Origin: Hemibagrus wyckioides | Lineage: Eukaryota > Chordata > Actinopteri > Siluriformes > Bagridae | NCBI RefSeq assembly: GCF_019097595.1 | Contig: NC_080734.1 | Coordinates: 18,992,892-19,056,891 of the forward strand | DNA: 64,000 nt | Direction of reading: 5' to 3' | Shown: one piece after another, positions 60,432 to 64,000 of the stretch | Layout: each line of letters starts with the position of its first letter | How positions within the stretch are numbered: position 1 is the first letter of the stretch | Made by a program: the position numbers and the translations under genes | The notes under the pieces: model-generated | The model's database searches: none | Seen by the model: the letters and a program-made list of their open reading frames with translations, nothing else | What the model was told of the DNA's origin: nothing

Positions 60432-60810
60432 GGATGAGGGTGACTGTGAGGTAAGTTTATGCATGTGGTTGTGTATAAGTTTAATACAGTCTGAGCCCAG
60501 GATGTGATGTCATCAGATAGCGACTGGCTGTTCTCTGATCTTTCTACAGGAAAGCAGTTCAGCACATTCAGAGTTTGTCCCTCAAAAGGTTATCCAAAGC
60601 CTGCTCCACTGTCCTGTCTGTCTTTTTCCTCTTTCCCTCATCACTCTGCTCATTCCTGTGCTTTGGATTGAAAGAATGCCAGCTATGTTCACTGCACTGT
60701 TTTTTTTCCTTTTGTCTCACCAATCAGAGTCCATGGTCTGAGCTGTGTGATATTCTGCTCTCTTTAATATTAGCTTCAAAATTCACAGCAATCTTTAAGG
60801 TGTGTGACAC

Positions 60811-61494
60811 AATCAGGTGATTGGGGTGAGAATCAGAGAAGGGGTCTGGGCCAAGATCTGGGTTGGGGGGGGGGTGAGAATCGGAGAAGGGGTCTGGGCT
60901 AAGATGGGGGGGGGTATAATCAGAGAAGGGGTCTAGGCCGAGATGGGGGGGTATAATCAGAGAAGGGGTCTGTGCAGAGATGGGGGGGGTATAATCGGAG
61001 AAGGGGTCTGGGCCGAGATGGGGGGGGGGGTATAATCAGAGAAGGGGTCTGTGCAGAGATGGGGGGGGGGGTATAATCGGAGAAGGGGTCTGGGCCGAGA
61101 TGGGGGGGGGTATAATCGGAGAAGGGGTCTGGGCCGAGATGGGGGGGGGGTATAATCGGAGAAGGGGTCTGGGCCGAGATGGGGGGGGGTATAATCGGAG
61201 AAGGGGTCTGGGCCGAGATGGGGGGGGGTATAATCGGAGAAGGGGTCTGGGCCGAGATGGGGGGGGGTATAATCGGAGAAGGGGTCTGGGCCGAGATGGG
61301 GGGGGGTATAATCGGAGAAGGGGTCTGGGCCGAGATGGGGGGGGGGTATAATCGGAGAAGGGGTCTGGGCCGAGATGGGGTCTATGCAGAGATGGGGGGG
61401 GGGGGGGTAAAAGGGGAGAAGGGGTCTGGGCCGAGATGGGGTCTATGCAGAGATGGGGGGGGTATAATCGGAGAAGGGGTCTGTGCAGAGATGG
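60811..61494. repeat. G-rich minisatellite, about 16 units of 37-40 bp
   Basis: Each unit has a G run of variable length (5 to 13) followed by tataatcggagaaggggtct and gggccgagat (some units gtgcagagat, ggctaagat or gtctatgcagagat). Unit length changes with the G run. The first two units are diverged and read gagaatc in place of tataatc. The open frames across it are artefacts. Confidence 0.93.
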
Positions 61495-61938
61495 GTTTTG
61501 ATCTGCTGTGATGGTCATCACGGTTTTCTCTTTCAATTTTTCAACGCAAAGGTGATTCTGTGGATCTCAGTTCAGTCTAATGTTCACTGAATGCTCTGTA
61601 CATCTGTGTGTGTGAATATTCGTGGGTGAGGGTGAGGGGCGGGTGGAGAAGGAAGGAAGAAAGAAGGAAAGAAAGAGAAAGAAAGAATTAATGGATTTGG
61701 GGAAAGTGATTGAAGTCAGGTAGGTGAGAGAGAGAGAGAGAGAGAGAGAGTAAGAGAGAGGGAAGGATGAGGGAGAAAGAACTGTGCACTACAATCCACA
61801 CTTCCTCACACATCCCTGCGCTCACGCTTTTCCCCACTTTGCAGCCTCACAGTGATTTGAGTGTTTTGTGTTTTGAGCTAAACTCCAGTGCCTAGCATGT
61901 GTTTCTAACTCCTAGCTCTGGTATTGTTTAACTCTCAG

Positions 61939-62160
61939 GAGTACAAGGTGTCGAGCTTCGAGCAGCGTCTGATCAGTGAGATCGAGTTCCGACTGGAGCG
62001 CTCCCCGGTGGAGGAGAGCGACGAGGACGTCCAGCATGAGGACGACCCTCTGAGGGACTGCGTGGCACCTTTCTTCGACCACAAACTCAAACACTTCAAA
62101 GTGTTCGAGGGCATGCCGGTCACCTTCAGCTGCAAGGTCATCGGAGACCCCAAGCCAAAG
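61939..62160 (+). CDS. palld: palladin exon L: start of Ig3
   Basis: Acceptor ttaactctcag, donor gtcaga. 74 codons, phase 0 at both ends: EYKVSSFEQRLISEIEFRLE, then RSPVEESDEDVQHEDDP, then the Ig3 start VAPFFDHKLKHFKVFEGMP and VTFSCKVIGDPKPK. The EYKVSS..EQRLISEIE.RLERSPV block is diagnostic of the palladin/myotilin/myopalladin family. FSCKV gives the first Ig cysteine. In mammals, Ig3 carries the actin-binding activity of palladin through basic surface residues; the KLKHFK and KPKPK-type lysines are consistent with that. Confidence 0.95.
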
Positions 62161-62557
62161 GTCAGAGGTCAATGTAGCTGTAACGAAAGAGAGAAAGGGG
62201 GGGTGGGGGGCAGAGAGAGAGGAAGGGGGATAGAGAGAGAGAGAGAGAGAAGAAAAGCTAGAGGAGAGTGAAGTAAGACAGTGACAGGGATTACTGCTGG
62301 AGGTTTAATATTATTATTAAAGTTGATATTTGTCTGCTGCGACAATTCACTGCTGCCATATATGGATGTGGTGCTCTCTCGCTCGCTCTCTCTCTCTCTC
62401 TCTCTCGCTCTCTCTCTCGCTCTCTCTCTCTCTAGTCACTGTCAGTGCGAAACTTGAAAACAAAGAGCGCTCTTCATACTTGGATATATATATACGAAGA
62501 GAAGAATGCTGGATAAGATTGCTGACATGTTGAGTGGCTTTGTGTGTGTGTGTGTAG
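62161..62557. other. intron between exons L and M, GA then CT then GT repeats
   Basis: About 400 bp. Contains a purine tract at 62188-62265, (CT)n/CGCT repeat at about 62372-62433 and ends in a (GT)n run that forms the acceptor of exon M. Confidence 0.75.
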
Positions 62558-62707
62558 GTGTACTGGTTTAAAGATGGAAAACAGATCTCCAAACGGAGCG
62601 AGCACTACCGCATCAGTCGAGATCCGGACGGTACCTGCTCCCTGCACACAGCCGCTGCCTCTCTGGATGACGATGGCAACTACACCATCATGGCTGGCAA
62701 TCCTGGG
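62558..62707 (+). CDS. palld: palladin exon M: core of Ig3
   Basis: Acceptor tgtgtgtgtgtgtag, donor gtacac. 50 codons, phase 0: VYWFKDGKQISKRSEHYRI, SRDPDGTCSLHTAAASL, DDDGNYTIMAGNPG. It supplies the Ig core Trp (VYWF) and the DxGxY turn. The usual cysteine two residues after that Tyr is absent (NYTIM), as in human palladin Ig3, so the canonical B-F disulphide is not formed. The 3' splice site has a (GT)n run in place of a normal polypyrimidine tract. Confidence 0.95.
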
Positions 62708-63057
62708 GTACACCTGCATGCCTCGTCACCTTCATTAGATCACTTTCTAAGGCAGTTAAGGCAAAAATCTGGGTTCAGGGACTGTGAGGAAATAATGGCA
62801 CCCTCAAGAATTTATGTAACTGTTACACACACCTACTGAACACCATTAACACACGCCCTTCAGTGAGTTTTATGTCACACTCCTTATGCTAGAAACATGT
62901 TAACCCATGAGCCCAGACTTTACCTTCCTCACTCTGATATCTATATACTTCCTATTAGTTTTATTGAACAATCAAGAGGGCAAAAATTTGTTATTTGTAG
63001 TTGTAGTTATGCATGTGGGTTTGTGAATAATCTGCTCCGTGTCTTGCTTTCTATCAG
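62708..63057. other. intron between exons M and N
   Basis: 350 bp of unique sequence with a standard CT-rich acceptor region (gtgtcttgctttctatcag). Confidence 0.75.
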
Positions 63058-63146
63058 GGCAGGGTTAGCTGCACCGGCAGGATGATGGTGCAGGCGGTGA
63101 ACCAGAGGGGGCGGAGTCAGCGCGCTACACCCGGCCACATCCGCAG
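63058..63146 (+). CDS. palld: palladin exon N: end of Ig3 and following linker
   Basis: Acceptor gctttctatcag, donor gtaaac. 29 codons plus two bases of an Arg or Ser codon: GRVSCTGRMMVQAVN, then QRGRSQRATPGHIR. The first part is the last strand of Ig3 (human GRISCTGRLMVQAVN). The Arg-rich QRGRS linker then leads to Ig4, which is not in the window. The gene must continue beyond 64000, because no stop codon or polyadenylation context was found. Confidence 0.93.
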
Positions 63147-64000
63147 GTAAACAAGCTCTGCCCTTTCATGAACCAGTATCCGTCATCTGACCCGTAATAG
63201 CAGCCTTTTTCATTTCCTTGGCTATAATTTATGACGGTTTCATATCTAACCTCACCTGGCTTCATCTCAGGTTTAGGTGATTCTCTGAGGGTGTGTCTCA
63301 CCTACATGTTTCGACACGTCTCCAAAAGTTGACCTTTAATAGACAGATGGAGTTGACAGTGAGTTTGAGCGGCTTGTTAGGTTTGAAGGCACAAAGAAAC
63401 AGCTTAGTTAGTGTTTCCAAACCTGATCCAGGTTTATTGCTTTTAATGATTACTCTAGAGGAAGGTGTTCTTTGCTGGGTTTCCATTTGTGAAAAAGGGT
63501 CATTATAGTCATTTTTACCAAATTATATTGGAGAATCATACATTTGGGATGCACTACAGTGCAACTCGATAATCCTGATCCTTTCTTCCTACTCATTGTT
63601 TTTGGATTTAACTGGGTTGTTGATCGGAGGATCGGTGTTCAAGCCCCAGCATCACAAAACTCCATTGCTGGGCAATTAAGCAAAGCCCCTTAACCCTCTC
63701 TGCTCCAGGGGTACTGTATCATATCTGCCCCTGCGCTCTGACCCCCAACCTCCTCAGCTGGGATAAGCAAAGATAAGAATTCCACTGTACTGTAATGTAT
63801 GTGTGGCGATAATAAAGGCTTCATGCTCTCACTTCAACAATATCTCTTCATGTGTGCTTACTGTTTTATTGAAATTCCCATTTTATCACAGAGAAGAAAC
63901 AAGATATCTATCATGTAAACATTTCCGGACAAAAAAAAGTATTGTTGGAGATGGAGATGATAGAGCTCCTCTTTCCTTTGTGAGACGTATGTGGGGTTTT
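63147..64000. other. intron after exon N, to window end
   Basis: Mostly unique. Contains a dispersed fish repeat at about 63610-63832 (see that entry). No exon of Ig4 was found in these 850 bp. Confidence 0.6.
63610..63832 (+). mobile_element. SINE-like or LINE-3'-like dispersed repeat
   Basis: Starts near ggttgttgatcggaggatcg, includes a tRNA B-box-like ggtgttcaagcccc, then ccccttaaccctctctgctc, ctgcgctctgacccc and an end aataaaggcttc. This pattern is common in fish genomes. Target-site duplications were not resolved. Confidence 0.55.

Larger units (their letters stand above)
59360..61938. other. intron between exons K and L, three repeat blocks
   Basis: 2.6 kb containing the GACA/GATA array (59918-60431), the G-rich minisatellite (60811-61494) and a GA-rich stretch at 61650-61765 (including (GA)n at 61728-61750). 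No exon was recognised. Confidence 0.7.

Noticed and set aside
60915..61480. Repeated TATAAT words as bacterial-type -10 promoters
   Set aside because: They are part of a tandem repeat in vertebrate intron DNA and have no -35 partner; their number only reflects the repeat unit.
60814..61536. Gly-rich or Pro-rich frames with regular 13-residue repeats
   Set aside because: Translations of the G-rich minisatellite.

Overview
The window is vertebrate nuclear DNA, almost certainly from a teleost fish. The evidence is GT/AG-spliced exons of a metazoan cytoskeletal gene in very long introns, Tc1/mariner-type relics, a tRNA-derived SINE of a kind common in fish, and very abundant CA/GT, CT/GA and GATA/GACA microsatellites. 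The dispersed repeats look most like those of otophysan fish (catfish, carp or characin relatives), but that is an impression from memory and not a test. I see no bacterial, phage, CRISPR or operon-like content.

One protein-coding gene is supported: a plus-strand palladin gene (palld) of which 14 internal coding exons lie between 18763 and 63146. Joined, they give 2463 nt with a matching splice phase at every junction and 820 complete codons without a stop. The visible protein order is: second half of the first Ig domain, a Ser/Asp-rich linker, Ig2, a first proline-rich region with an FPPPP motif, a second proline-rich region, a basic/coiled segment matching the alpha-actinin-binding region of palladin, and Ig3. 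Both ends are missing: the large N-terminal exon and first half of Ig1 lie upstream of the window, and Ig4, Ig5 and the stop codon lie downstream. Palladin is an actin-bundling scaffold of stress fibres, focal adhesions and dense bodies or Z-discs, and is known in other vertebrates to be made as nested isoforms from internal promoters.

Layout: 1-18.76 kb is intron, with a SINE, a TTAA-flanked MITE and three large tandem arrays (5.9-11.2 kb). 18.76-27.88 kb holds exons A-H (labels used here only) with degraded Tc1-like DNA transposons between them. 27.88-54.96 kb is a 27-kb intron with a 21-bp minisatellite (36.0-37.3 kb), a candidate internal promoter (about 40.0-40.3 kb), a 14-bp minisatellite, long GA/CA tracts and a nearly perfect 38-bp minisatellite of about 64 copies (48.2-50.7 kb). 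54.96-63.15 kb holds exons I-N, with GACA/GATA and G-rich arrays between them. The very long open reading frames in the window are products of these tandem arrays and are not annotated as genes.

I found no clearly new biological system. The points most worth following up are a possible internal promoter for the short palladin isoform, splice sites built from dinucleotide microsatellites, a 24-nt constitutive-looking microexon, the strand-asymmetric CT and GA arrays on either side of exons A-H, and several very homogeneous or internally structured minisatellites.
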